NCBI RefSeq assembly: GCF_032380655.1
Contig: NZ_JAWDIY010000012.1
Location: 62,001-126,000, forward strand
Reading direction: 5' to 3'
DNA length: 64,000 bases
From: Diplocloster hominis
GTDB lineage: Bacteria; Bacillota; Clostridia; Lachnospirales; Lachnospiraceae
Shown: positions 1 through 9,783 of the stretch, in pieces
Layout of the letters: every line of letters begins with the position of its first letter
How positions within the stretch are numbered: position 1 is the stretch's first letter
The notes under the pieces: model-generated
Database searches by the model: none
What the model was told of the DNA's origin: nothing
Seen by the model: only the letters and a program-made list of their open reading frames with translations
Program-made: the position numbers and the translations under genes

Positions 1-547
1 ACAGATCGATATAATCCTGCTTAAAGGTCGCAGCCATATCGAAGTCGCCCTTTTGCAGCAGCTCCACATACTGTCCCTTATTCATGGCCATCATGAACTC
101 AAAGAAGGATAAGGGATACAGATCCAGGAATTCCACCTTGCCCACGGGAAAGGACGTCCCCTGATGGAGCGCCACCCCCAACAGGCTGCCGGCACAGATA
201 ATTTGATATTGGGGCGCGTCCTCATTGAAATACTTTAGGCTTGTCAGCGCCTTGGGGACCTCCTGTACCTCGTCGAAAATCAGCAGTGTATTATCCGGGT
301 CGATCTTATGTCCGGCGTATAACTCCAGGCCGGTCACCAGCCGCTCCACTTCCAGACTGCCCTCAAACAGGTTGTGCATCCGTTCGTTATTATCAAAGTT
401 GACGTAGACGACTCTCTCGTAGGCATTGGCCCCAAATTCTTTCATCAACCAGGTTTTTCCCACCTGACGGGCACCGCGAATAATAAGCGGTTTGCGTCGT
501 TGTTTTGCCTTCCACTTTTGCAGTTGTTCAATCGCCGTCCGATACAT
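1..547 (-). CDS. AAA-family ATPase with DUF4143-type architecture (C-terminus cut off by window edge)
   Basis: Translating the minus strand from 547 gives a protein starting MYRTAIEQLQKWK that runs off the window after about 182 residues. It has a Walker A motif GARQVGKT (about residues 25-32) and a Walker B-like stretch LLIFDEVQ near residue 97. It also has the GSLLGVAL and 'PLSFFEFMMAMN' signatures of the ATPase family that usually carries a C-terminal DUF4143 domain; that part lies outside the window. The start at 547 is preferred over an ATG at 553 because a GAGGTG ribosome binding site lies six bases upstream of it. The biological role of these ATPases is not well defined; several sit in defence or toxin-like contexts. 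The gene stands alone, divergent from uvrB, and has its own palindromic promoter. Confidence 0.85.
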   Translation of the reverse strand, partial: MYRTAIEQLQKWKAKQRRKPLIIRGARQVGKTWLMKEFGANAYERVVYVNFDNNERMHNLFEGSLEVERLVTGLELYAGHKIDPDNTLLIFDEVQEVPKALTSLKYFNEDAPQYQIICAGSLLGVALHQGTSFPVGKVEFLDLYPLSFFEFMMAMNKGQYVELLQKGDFDMAATFKQDYIDL

Positions 548-576
548 AGGCATCACCTCACAGTAATCATGACGAT

Positions 577-604
577 ATTATAGCACATCAATACAAAAAA
601 TCAA
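577..604 (-). promoter_or_regulatory. Promoter of the AAA ATPase gene
   Basis: Read on the minus strand there is TTGATT (604-599), a 16-base spacer and TATAAT (582-577). The -10 box lies about 25 bases upstream of the ATPase ribosome binding site. The -35 box lies inside and beside the inverted repeat 585-624. Confidence 0.6.
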
Positions 605-624
605 ATGACTTTTTGTATTGATGT
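585..624. repeat. 15-bp inverted repeat overlapping the AAA ATPase promoter (candidate operator)
   Basis: Positions 585-599 (ACATCAATACAAAAA) are the exact reverse complement of 610-624, separated by 10 bases. The palindrome covers the spacer and -35 region of the ATPase promoter, which is where a repressor would block polymerase. It could also fold as a hairpin in a transcript. Autoregulation is an inference only. Confidence 0.65.
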
Positions 625-983
625 AATTTACTATTCGCAATGCTGCAAACTCGGTTAATAATTACACCATCAAGATCAAAGTTTTTTATGGATTCTTTCA
701 TGGTATAACTATGAAATTTCAAAACTGTGCTGACAGTCAACCTTTTCTTATTTATTTTGGATGCGCCATTTGCGCTCCCCGGCAAAATGAGAGGGGGTGA
801 TAACGATGCATAGCTGGCAAAAACTCCGTCTAATATTACTTATACCACCAAAGTTATATGCATTTACTCTTGCCAACTGGAAATTAAATTTTCATTCTAC
901 AACGAAATTTTGTTGGTAAAATTTAGATACATAAAAAAGAACAAGTGTTCCATTTTTGCCTATACTTTTTTGAATGTCTATGG
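625..983. other. Gap without a supported gene
   Basis: An AT-rich stretch between the ATPase promoter and the 984 promoter. A 65-codon minus-strand frame (588-785) has no family features and overlaps the palindrome, so it is not called. No structured RNA, repeat or mobile element was recognised. Confidence 0.5.
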
Positions 984-989
984 TATAAT
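982..989 (+). promoter_or_regulatory. Extended -10 promoter
   Basis: TGGTATAAT (TATAAT at 984-989) is a consensus extended -10 element; no convincing -35 box is visible. It would start transcription near 996, just before a GGGAGGAG ribosome binding site and the small frame at 1012. It could drive the 1012-1245 remnants and uvrB. Confidence 0.45.
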
Positions 990-1011
990 TCTTGTTAGTC
1001 TGGGAGGAGAA

Positions 1012-1080
1012 ATGGGGAGGTTATTAAAATATTGTCAGATAATTACGGATGCTTTTTACTGTAGAACAGTGCTGTCATAG
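1012..1080 (+). CDS. Possible 22-residue small ORF behind a strong ribosome binding site
   Basis: An ATG at 1012 follows GGGAGGAG with good spacing and is placed directly downstream of the extended -10 at 984-989. The predicted peptide starts MGRLLKYCQII and ends at TAG 1080. No family is recognised. It could be a leader peptide for the downstream genes, a remnant, or chance. Confidence 0.2.
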   Translation: MGRLLKYCQIITDAFYCRTVLS

Positions 1081-1109
1081 TTGTTAAAGACTAGTAAGGG
1101 GGCAATTGA

Positions 1110-1245
1110 GTGGAAAGTAAATCGAATAAATCTGAATTATACTTAACTTCACCAAAAGAAGAACAGAAATTTTATGCGACTTGATTCAGAAGAACGTAAT
1201 TACTATATTGAAGAGGCGATTAGAGGTAAAAATACTGGTACGTAA
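1110..1245 (+). pseudogene. Probable frameshifted small gene remnant
   Basis: A GTG at 1110, preceded by AAGGGGG, opens a 24-residue hydrophilic peptide (MESKSNKSELYLTSPKEEQ...) that stops at 1184. An overlapping +1 frame from 1174 continues with an equally protein-like sequence (LDSEERNYYIEEAIRGKN) to the stop at 1245. A single indel would join them into a 40-45 residue charged protein. That suggests a decayed gene rather than two genes. The family is unknown. Confidence 0.3.
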
Positions 1246-1277
1246 TAGAAAAGGGTCACCAAGGAGGTAAACATATT

Positions 1278-3263
1278 ATGGAGTTCAAACTGCAATCAGA
1301 ATATCAACCAACCGGCGACCAGCCGCAGGCAATCGAAGCTCTCGTCAAGGGCTTCCAGGAAGGCAACCAATTCGAGACGTTACTGGGGGTTACGGGCTCT
1401 GGTAAGACCTTCACCATGGCCAACGTGATCCAACAATTACAGAAGCCAACGCTCATCATTGCCCACAACAAAACCCTCGCCGCGCAGTTATACGGAGAGT
1501 TCAAGGAGTTCTTCCCGGAGAACGCCGTGGAATATTTTGTTTCCTACTATGACTACTATCAGCCGGAGGCCTATGTTCCCTCCTCAGATACCTATATTGC
1601 AAAAGATTCCTCGATCAATGATGAGATAGACAAGCTGCGGCTTTCCGCGACTACCTCGCTGTCGGAGCGGCGGGATGTGATCATCGTGTCCAGTGTGTCC
1701 TGCATCTACGGCCTGGGAAGTCCGGTGGATTATCAGAATATGACCGTATCCCTGCGTCCGGGAATGCAGAAAGACCGGGATGAGGTGATCCGTAAGCTCA
1801 TTGACATGCAGTATGACAGAAATGAGATGGACTTTAAACGCGGTACCTTCCGGGTGCGTGGCGATGTTCTGGAGATTATCCCGGCCGATTGGAGTGAAAC
1901 CGCGGTGCGGGTGGAATTTTTCGGGGACGAGATTGACCGGATTGTGGAGATCGACATGCTGACCGGGGAGATTAAGAACACCCTTGCCCATATTGCCATC
2001 TTTCCCGCGTCTCACTACGTAGTTCCGCAAGATAAGATCAATGAGGCCTGTAAGCATATAGAAGAAGAGCTGGAGGAACGGATCCGCTATTTTAAGAGCG
2101 AGGACAAGCTGCTGGAAGCCCAGAGAATTTCAGAGCGGACGAATTTTGACATCGAGATGCTGCGGGAGACCGGTTTCTGTTCGGGGATCGAGAACTACTC
2201 CAGGCATCTGTCAGGTCTGGAACCCGGTACACCGCCCTGGACGCTGATCGATTATTTCCCGGATGATTTTCTGATTATGATCGACGAGTCCCATAAGACA
2301 GTTCCTCAGATCCGGGGCATGTATTTTGGGGATCAGAACAGGAAGAAGACTCTGGTGGAATATGGATTCCGTCTCCCCTCGGCCAGAGATAACCGGCCCC
2401 TTAACTTTGAGGAGTTCGAGAGCAAGATCAATCAGCTGATGTTCGTGTCCGCGACACCAGGAGAGTATGAGGCGGAGCATGAGCTTCTGCGGACGGAACA
2501 GATCATCCGGCCTACGGGCCTGCTGGACCCGGAGGTGGAGGTGCGGCCTGTGGAAGGCCAGATCGACGACCTGGTGGGTGAGGTCAATAAAGAAGTGGCC
2601 GCACATCACAAGGTGCTGATCACCACACTGACCAAACGGATGGCGGAAGATCTGACGGACTACATGAAAGATCTGGGAATCCGTGTAAAATATCTGCATT
2701 CCGACATCGATACGCTGGAACGCACGGAGATCATCCGGGATATGCGTCTGGATGTATTCGATGTACTGGTGGGAATTAACCTGCTGCGGGAGGGTCTGGA
2801 CATTCCCGAGATTACACTGGTGGCTATACTGGATGCGGACAAGGAAGGATTCCTGCGTTCGGCTACCTCATTGATCCAGACCATAGGGCGGGCTTCCCGT
2901 AACTCCGAGGGACATGTCATCATGTATGCGGACAAGATTACGGATTCCATGAAAGAAGCCCTGGAGGAGACCGGCCGGAGACGGCAGATACAGCAGAAGT
3001 ATAATGAAGAGCACGGGATCACCCCGCAGACGATCCAAAAGGCAGTGCGGGATTTGATCAGTATCTCCAAAGCTGTGGCGAAACAGGAGATGATATTTGA
3101 AAAAGATCCGGAATCCATGAGCAAAAAGGAACTGGAGAAGCTGGTGGCGGATCTGAACAAACAAATGAAACAGGCGGCGGCGGATTTGAACTTCGAAGCT
3201 GCCGCAGAGCTGCGAGATAAGATGATCGAGTTGAAAAAGCAGCTGCATGATCTGGAAGGATAA
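1278..3263 (+). CDS. uvrB: UvrABC system protein B (excinuclease subunit UvrB)
   Basis: UvrB is the damage-verifying helicase-like subunit of nucleotide excision repair. It is loaded on DNA by UvrA and then recruits UvrC. The 661-residue length is normal for the family. Visible parts are Walker A GVTGSGKT (37-44), the beta-hairpin region YYDYYQPEAYVP (from about 90) used to clamp damaged DNA, the helicase motif II-like 'IDESH' around 337, and the helicase end motif 'QTIGRASRN'. The C-terminal UVR domain that contacts UvrC follows (ELEKLVADLNKQMKQAA, from about 622). The start follows AAGGAGG with about 10 bases spacing. uvrA begins 17 bases downstream, so the two form an operon. Confidence 0.98.
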   Translation: MEFKLQSEYQPTGDQPQAIEALVKGFQEGNQFETLLGVTGSGKTFTMANVIQQLQKPTLIIAHNKTLAAQLYGEFKEFFPENAVEYFVSYYDYYQPEAYVPSSDTYIAKDSSINDEIDKLRLSATTSLSERRDVIIVSSVSCIYGLGSPVDYQNMTVSLRPGMQKDRDEVIRKLIDMQYDRNEMDFKRGTFRVRGDVLEIIPADWSETAVRVEFFGDEIDRIVEIDMLTGEIKNTLAHIAIFPASHYVVPQDKINEACKHIEEELEERIRYFKSEDKLLEAQRISERTNFDIEMLRETGFCSGIENYSRHLSGLEPGTPPWTLIDYFPDDFLIMIDESHKTVPQIRGMYFGDQNRKKTLVEYGFRLPSARDNRPLNFEEFESKINQLMFVSATPGEYEAEHELLRTEQIIRPTGLLDPEVEVRPVEGQIDDLVGEVNKEVAAHHKVLITTLTKRMAEDLTDYMKDLGIRVKYLHSDIDTLERTEIIRDMRLDVFDVLVGINLLREGLDIPEITLVAILDADKEGFLRSATSLIQTIGRASRNSEGHVIMYADKITDSMKEALEETGRRRQIQQKYNEEHGITPQTIQKAVRDLISISKAVAKQEMIFEKDPESMSKKELEKLVADLNKQMKQAAADLNFEAAAELRDKMIELKKQLHDLEG

Positions 3264-3280
3264 GAGCAGGAGTAAGAACG

Positions 3281-6121
3281 ATGACAAAAATAAAAGATAC
3301 AAAAAATTACATTAAAATCCGGGGGGCAAATGAGCACAATCTAAAGGATCTGAGCGTGGACATCCCGCGCAATGAATTTGTGGTACTCACAGGTTTGAGC
3401 GGATCCGGCAAATCATCCCTGGCCTTTGACACAATCTACGCGGAAGGGCAGCGGCGGTATATGGAATCCCTGTCCTCTTACGCCAGACAGTTCCTGGGAC
3501 AGATGGAAAAACCCAATGTGGAGAGTATAGAAGGGCTGCCGCCGGCCATCTCCATCGATCAGAAATCCACCAACCGGAATCCCCGTTCCACGGTGGGGAC
3601 TGTGACGGAGATCTATGATTATTTCCGGCTGCTGTATGCCAGAATCGGTATTCCCCATTGTCCGAAATGCGGCAGGGAGATTAAGAAACAGACGGTAGAC
3701 CAGATGGTAGACCAGATCCTGGAGCTGCCGGAAGGAACCCGTATCCAGCTGCTGGCGCCGGTGGTCCGGGGCAGAAAGGGCGAGCATACGAAGCTGTTTG
3801 CCAAGGCCAAGAGAAGCGGGTACGTCCGGGTAAGGGTTGACGGGAACCAGTATGAACTCTCGGAAGACATACAATTATCCAAGAATATCAAACATAACAT
3901 TGAAATCATAGTGGACCGGCTGATCGTAAAACCGGGAATCGAAAAGAGGCTGACGGATTCGATTGAAAATGTGCTGGAACTGGCGGAAGGCCTGCTGATC
4001 GTGGATGTGTTCGGAGGCGATCCGATTAATTTCAGCCAGAGCTTCTCCTGTCCGGACTGCGGGATCAGTGTGGACGAGATCGAACCCAGAAGCTTTTCCT
4101 TTAACAACCCGTTCGGCGCCTGCCCGGACTGTTATGGTCTGGGGTACAAGATGGAGTTTGATGAGGATCTGATGATACCGGATAAATCCATCAGTCTGGC
4201 CGACGGAGCGATCGTGGCCATGGGCTGGCAGTCCAGCACAGATTCCGGGAGCTTTACCCATGCGATTTTAAAGGCTCTGTCAGAGACATACAAATTTGAT
4301 CTTCACACACCCTACCAGGAGCTGCCGGAGGACATCCGGGATGTTATCATTAATGGGACCAACGGCCGCGAGGTAAAGGTGCACTATAAAGGGCAGAGGG
4401 GAGAAGGTGTCTATGATGTGGCCTTCGAAGGCCTGATCCGGAATATGGAACGCCGTTACCGGGAAACCGGTTCCGATACCATGAAACAGGAATACGAGAC
4501 CTTTATGCGCATTACCCCCTGTAAAACCTGCGGGGGCCAGAGACTGAAAAAATCTGCCCTTGCAGTCACCGTGGGAGGCAGGAACATTTACGAAGTTACC
4601 TCCATGTCCATCCTGAATCTCCGGCAGTTTTTGAATGATCTGGAACTTACGAACCAGCAGATGCTGATCGGCAGGCAGATCTTAAAAGAAATCAAATCCC
4701 GTATTGGATTCCTGAATGATGTGGGACTGGAATACCTGACCCTGGCCAGGGCCACCGGGACGCTGTCCGGAGGGGAAGCCCAGCGGATCCGTCTGGCCAC
4801 ACAGATCGGTTCAGGTCTGGTAGGCGTGGCATATATCCTGGACGAGCCCAGTATCGGGCTGCACCAGCGGGACAATGATAAACTGCTCCGGACACTGAAT
4901 AACCTTAAGGAGCTGGGAAATACGCTGATCGTGGTAGAACATGACGAAGATACGATGTTTGCTGCGGACCATGTGATCGATATAGGACCGGGAGCCGGAG
5001 AACACGGCGGACATGTGGTGGCTCAGGGAACGGCCGAGGAGATTATGAAATCCAAGGATTCCATAACCGGAGCCTATCTGAGCGGAAAGATCAAAATTCC
5101 GGTGCCGAAAGTACGCAAGCAGCCCACCGGTTTCCTGACGATCAAAGGAGCCAGGGAAAATAACCTGAAAAACATCGACGTGGACATTCCGCTGGGCGTT
5201 ATGACCTGTGTCACCGGAGTATCCGGCTCAGGTAAAAGCTCCCTGATCAATGAGATTCTGTACAAAGCGCTGGCGAAGAAGCTGAACCGGGCGCGGACCA
5301 TACCGGGAAAGCATACAGGGATTCTGGGCGTAGAACAGCTGGATAAGGTGATTGATATAGACCAGTCCCCGATCGGAAGAACCCCCCGGTCGAATCCGGC
5401 TACCTATACCGGAGTGTTTGACCAGATCCGGGATTTGTTCGCGGGAACCCCCGATGCCAAGGAGCGGGGCTACAAAAAAGGCCGTTTCAGTTTCAATGTG
5501 AAAGGCGGCCGGTGTGAGGCCTGCAGCGGGGACGGAATTATAAAAATAGAGATGCATTTCCTTCCCGATGTCTACGTGCCGTGTGAAGTCTGCCAGGGAA
5601 AACGCTATAACCGCGAGACACTGGAGGTCCATTATAAAGGAAAGAACATATACGATGTGCTGGACATGACAGTGGAGGAAGCAAACAAATTCTTTGAAAA
5701 CGTGCCGTCGATTCAGCGTAAGATCTCCACGCTGAACGATGTGGGCCTGTCTTATATCAAGCTGGGGCAGCCATCCACCACACTGTCCGGCGGAGAGGCG
5801 CAGCGGATCAAGCTGGCGACTGAATTAAGCCGCAGGAGCACGGGAAAGACGATCTATATTCTGGACGAGCCGACCACCGGCCTGCATTTTGCAGATGTCC
5901 ATAAGCTGATCGAGATCCTTCAGAGGCTGGCAGAAGGCGGCAACACGGTTGTGGTCATCGAACATAATCTGGATGTTATCAAAACAGCGGATTATATTAT
6001 CGATATCGGCCCGGAAGGGGGCGATGCCGGCGGTACGATCATAGCGACCGGAACGCCGGAAGAAGTGGCGAAGAATCCCAAATCCTATACAGGGCAGTAT
6101 GTGGCAAAATATCTGGAATAG
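3281..6121 (+). CDS. uvrA: UvrABC system protein A (excinuclease ATPase UvrA)
   Basis: UvrA is the dimeric ABC-type ATPase that first recognises DNA lesions and delivers UvrB. The 946 residues show both ABC modules: Walker A GLSGSGKSS (about 38) and GVSGSGKSS (about 645), with signatures LSGGEAQRIRLA and LSGGEAQRIKLA. Zinc-binding cysteine pairs are present (CPKCG near 125; CPDCG and CPDC near 255-280; CEAC...CEVC near 740-770). The start is preceded by GCAGGAG. The gene is co-transcribed with uvrB. It ends only nine bases from the stop of the convergent gene at 6131, so no terminator fits between them and the two transcripts should overlap at their ends. Confidence 0.98.
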   Translation: MTKIKDTKNYIKIRGANEHNLKDLSVDIPRNEFVVLTGLSGSGKSSLAFDTIYAEGQRRYMESLSSYARQFLGQMEKPNVESIEGLPPAISIDQKSTNRNPRSTVGTVTEIYDYFRLLYARIGIPHCPKCGREIKKQTVDQMVDQILELPEGTRIQLLAPVVRGRKGEHTKLFAKAKRSGYVRVRVDGNQYELSEDIQLSKNIKHNIEIIVDRLIVKPGIEKRLTDSIENVLELAEGLLIVDVFGGDPINFSQSFSCPDCGISVDEIEPRSFSFNNPFGACPDCYGLGYKMEFDEDLMIPDKSISLADGAIVAMGWQSSTDSGSFTHAILKALSETYKFDLHTPYQELPEDIRDVIINGTNGREVKVHYKGQRGEGVYDVAFEGLIRNMERRYRETGSDTMKQEYETFMRITPCKTCGGQRLKKSALAVTVGGRNIYEVTSMSILNLRQFLNDLELTNQQMLIGRQILKEIKSRIGFLNDVGLEYLTLARATGTLSGGEAQRIRLATQIGSGLVGVAYILDEPSIGLHQRDNDKLLRTLNNLKELGNTLIVVEHDEDTMFAADHVIDIGPGAGEHGGHVVAQGTAEEIMKSKDSITGAYLSGKIKIPVPKVRKQPTGFLTIKGARENNLKNIDVDIPLGVMTCVTGVSGSGKSSLINEILYKALAKKLNRARTIPGKHTGILGVEQLDKVIDIDQSPIGRTPRSNPATYTGVFDQIRDLFAGTPDAKERGYKKGRFSFNVKGGRCEACSGDGIIKIEMHFLPDVYVPCEVCQGKRYNRETLEVHYKGKNIYDVLDMTVEEANKFFENVPSIQRKISTLNDVGLSYIKLGQPSTTLSGGEAQRIKLATELSRRSTGKTIYILDEPTTGLHFADVHKLIEILQRLAEGGNTVVVIEHNLDVIKTADYIIDIGPEGGDAGGTIIATGTPEEVAKNPKSYTGQYVAKYLE

Positions 6122-6130
6122 GTTCATGGA

Positions 6131-7264
6131 TCATATGGTAATGTCTATCGTGACAGCAGCCCCTCCGCCCTGCATGACGGCGGCGGAAGGGATACCTGCT
6201 GGAACAGGGGTCGAAGACAGCATATCCTGACCGCTCTGGGTCATTCCCCCTGCAGCATTTTCCAGCTGGTCTTTCAGCCGTTTTTCTTCTGCCTTTAGTT
6301 CCTGGGGGCTGGGATAATAGTCATGTATCTGCCCGTATTCGCGAACCGTTCTTCTTACCTGTTTTTCTTTGAGGAGACGTTTTAAATACATGGCTTTTTT
6401 CAGATTTTGACTGCGCTGCGCTTTTTTACGGGCGGAGTTTATGAGTTCTTCTCTTTTTAGCTGTTTGCTCTTCAACAGGGCCTTTCGCAGGACCTGCTCC
6501 GCCTGATGTGTCAGAGGCATGGCCTCCTTCGCGGCATAAGAACCGGACTTCAGCTGATAGATATTTCTGCGGATGGAACTTATAGTAACCTTAACCATCT
6601 GTTGATTTCTGGCTCTGGCCAGCCGGGCCAGATCCCTGGATGGAGTGTAGGAAGGCTTCTTTTTTACCGTGATGGCTGAACCGTCTTTATTGTGATAACG
6701 GCTGATGGAATTCCCCTTAAACAGAGCGGAAGTTGAAAGGCCGGATTTGTTTTGGATCATATCCGGTTTCCTGCTGGCGATCCATTGACGGATGCTTCCG
6801 TCAGCTCCCATATAGATACCGGCTCCTGTGATCTTGCGGCCGGAGTTCGTGTAACGCTCCACCTGGTTAAGAAGAGACTTCCAGGTCTTAGTGAGCTCCT
6901 CCAGACACCAGTCCCTGAATTCTGTATCGTTTTGCATTTTCTGTAGCAGGTCCGGGGACAATACCAGTTGGAGCTGACCTTGATGCCCCCTGGCATAGAG
7001 GATAATCTGGTCTTTTCCCGACAGATCCTGTATGGCGATCTGCGCACCGGGCATCAATTGCTGCAAATTCAGGTTGCTGAGATATGCGGAAGTATTCCGG
7101 CTGTCACCTGCTGTTTTCACAAGCCGGTCCATGGTCATACTGCCGGCAGCAGAAGTATGCTCTCCCGACCGGGAAGTCTGTACACTTTGTTTCCTTTCGT
7201 CTGCGGTGCTGCGCTTTTCAGGAGCAAGAGCTGCGCAGGCCCCCCGTTTCTGTTGAATTTTCAA
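6131..7264 (-). CDS. Hypothetical protein of unknown family
   Basis: I do not recognise this protein. A TTG at 7264 is preferred as start because GGAGGGAG lies 10 bases upstream; an upstream TTG at 7297 lacks a site. About 377 residues are predicted. The N-terminal 60 are polar and low in order. A middle segment (about 80-170) has the pattern 'IAIQDLSGKDQIILYARG...'. Residues 220-330 are very rich in Lys/Arg with likely helices (SARKKAQRSQNLKKAMYLKR), and the tail ends GGGAAVTIDITI. There is no signal peptide or membrane segment. The basic helical region suggests nucleic-acid or protein binding, but that is speculative. A promoter is visible at 7329-7357. Confidence 0.7.
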   Translation of the reverse strand: MKIQQKRGACAALAPEKRSTADERKQSVQTSRSGEHTSAAGSMTMDRLVKTAGDSRNTSAYLSNLNLQQLMPGAQIAIQDLSGKDQIILYARGHQGQLQLVLSPDLLQKMQNDTEFRDWCLEELTKTWKSLLNQVERYTNSGRKITGAGIYMGADGSIRQWIASRKPDMIQNKSGLSTSALFKGNSISRYHNKDGSAITVKKKPSYTPSRDLARLARARNQQMVKVTISSIRRNIYQLKSGSYAAKEAMPLTHQAEQVLRKALLKSKQLKREELINSARKKAQRSQNLKKAMYLKRLLKEKQVRRTVREYGQIHDYYPSPQELKAEEKRLKDQLENAAGGMTQSGQDMLSSTPVPAGIPSAAVMQGGGAAVTIDITI

Positions 7265-7328
7265 GAAATCATCTCCCTCCAAACCATTCCTATCCAAAAC
7301 CAGTCAGTATGCGGCGTTTGTTATCCTT

Positions 7329-7357
7329 ATTATATAACGCTGCATTACAATTGTTAA
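7329..7357 (-). promoter_or_regulatory. Promoter of the hypothetical gene ending at 6131
   Basis: On the minus strand TTAACA (7357-7352), a 17-base spacer and TATAAT (7334-7329). Transcription would begin near 7322, about 40 bases before the ribosome binding site. Confidence 0.6.
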
Positions 7358-7484
7358 CTTCTAAATTCAAAAATGTCTCCCCAAAATTAAAATGCCAAAA
7401 ATTAAAATATCTCTGGGAAATGTCCCGGTCCCATAAGAAACTCCTCGGCCTTCCTGTGATCGTATATATTAAGATAAAATTAAG

Positions 7485-7513
7485 TTGCGGGATGGAAACG
7501 CAAGTAGTACAAT
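7485..7513 (+). promoter_or_regulatory. Promoter of the lipid kinase gene
   Basis: TTGCGG (7485-7490), 17-base spacer, TACAAT (7508-7513). The predicted start near 7520 gives a short leader ahead of the AGAAGGAG site of the gene at 7547. Confidence 0.55.
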
Positions 7514-7546
7514 TGGGATGGTAATGATTAGATAGAAGGAGTCTGT

Positions 7547-8461
7547 ATGAGAAAGAAATTACTGTTTATCTATAATGTACATGCAGGTAAAGAGTTAATT
7601 AAAAATAAATTGGCCGGTATACTGGATATTTTCGCCAAGGCCGGATATGAGATCACTGCGTACCCCACGCAGAGGAGCAAGGACGCGGAAGAAAAAACCC
7701 GTGCGGATGCCGGCGATTATGACCTGCTGGTGTGCAGCGGAGGCGACGGTACGCTGGATGAGGTGGTAACCGGCATGATGAACCGGACCCAGCGGATTCC
7801 CATCGGGTATATCCCCGCTGGTTCCACCAACGATTTCGCCAACAGTCTGGGCCTGCCCAAAAATATGCTCCATGCCGCCCGGGTTGCTGTGCGCGGGGAA
7901 GGTTTTCCCTGCGACATCGGAGCGTTCAATGACAATTTCTTTGTGTATATCGCGGCGTTTGGAATATTTACGGACGTCTCCTATCTCACGCCTCAGGAGC
8001 GGAAGAACGTGCTGGGACATATGGCTTATGTGCTGGAAGGAGTGAAGCGCCTGTACTCGATCAAGTCTTATCGGATCCGGGTAACCTATGACGACGACAG
8101 TAAGGTAATCGAAGATGAATTTATGTTTGGCATGGTCACAAATTCGAGATCAGTGGGCGGATTTAAATCGATTATAGGAAAACATGTGGTACTGGATGAC
8201 GGAGTGTTTGAAGTCACCTTGATCAAAAAACCCACGAATCCCATCGAACTAAATGAGATCCTCTCATCCCTGCTGATTAAGGAAATTAACACGAAGCATA
8301 TGTATACATTCCGAACAGGAAGCCTGCATATTGAATGCAGGGAGGAGATTCCCTGGACCCTGGATGGAGAATTTGGCGGAGAGCACACACATGTGTTCAT
8401 AGAAAATCATCACCAGGCAGTGGAGATCATGGTGAAGAAGCCGGAAATGGCTTTGAGGTAG
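7547..8461 (+). CDS. Diacylglycerol kinase family lipid kinase (DagK/YegS-like)
   Basis: The 304-residue soluble protein belongs to the DAGK catalytic-domain family, which phosphorylates diacylglycerol or related lipids with ATP at the membrane face. In Firmicutes this returns diacylglycerol, released during lipoteichoic-acid and polymer synthesis, to the phospholipid pool. Key motifs are the nucleotide-binding GGDGTLDEV (about 65-73) and the following IPAGSTNDFANSL. The C-terminal beta domain ends with the characteristic 'TLDGE' (near 277). It is monocistronic with its own promoter. Whether the true substrate is diacylglycerol or another lipid cannot be told from sequence. Confidence 0.9.
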   Translation: MRKKLLFIYNVHAGKELIKNKLAGILDIFAKAGYEITAYPTQRSKDAEEKTRADAGDYDLLVCSGGDGTLDEVVTGMMNRTQRIPIGYIPAGSTNDFANSLGLPKNMLHAARVAVRGEGFPCDIGAFNDNFFVYIAAFGIFTDVSYLTPQERKNVLGHMAYVLEGVKRLYSIKSYRIRVTYDDDSKVIEDEFMFGMVTNSRSVGGFKSIIGKHVVLDDGVFEVTLIKKPTNPIELNEILSSLLIKEINTKHMYTFRTGSLHIECREEIPWTLDGEFGGEHTHVFIENHHQAVEIMVKKPEMALR

Positions 8462-8552
8462 AAAATAGGGCGGGAATATTAAGCGTTAACGATAAAAATA
8501 GAATAATTTCCCATCAGAAATTGGGGAAAACGTAAAAAATTATGAAAATACT

Positions 8553-8580
8553 TTGATTTTTTAAATGAATTGTATATAAT
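8553..8580 (+). promoter_or_regulatory. mreB promoter
   Basis: TTGATT (8553-8558), 16-base spacer, TATAAT (8575-8580), in an AT-rich stretch about 75 bases upstream of the mreB start. Confidence 0.7.
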
Positions 8581-8656
8581 AATGAATACACACGTTTAAA
8601 GATGCTTACGATTGGAAAAAATAAATGAAAAACGAGTATGATGAAAGGGGATTGTC

Positions 8657-9649
<993 letters not shown>

Positions 9650-9662
9650 AGCTGAATAATCG

Positions 9663-9714
9663 GGGACGGAGGCTTTGAGGTTCGCATTGTCGAGCTGGCA
9701 GAAGCCCCCGTCCC
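9663..9714 (+). terminator. Hairpin after mreB, possible terminator
   Basis: GGGACGGAGGCTT (9663-9675) pairs with AAGCCCCCGTCCC (9702-9714) with one mismatch and a 26-base loop. Only a weak T-rich tail follows, so termination is uncertain. Confidence 0.45.
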
Positions 9715-9783
9715 TTGTTGCATCAGGCGGAATAAGAACGAAGTTCGGTTGGGAAACTCGATTAAGATGAGAAGGGTGACGGG

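Noticed and set aside
588..785. 65-codon minus-strand frame upstream of the ATPase gene
   Set aside because: No family signal, and it overlaps the palindromic promoter region of the ATPase.
2660..3337. 225-codon antisense frame over the uvrB end, and similar long antisense frames in uvrA, mreB and cdaA
   Set aside because: They are shadows of strongly biased codon use in the real genes; they are Ser/Ile/Arg-rich and have no family features.
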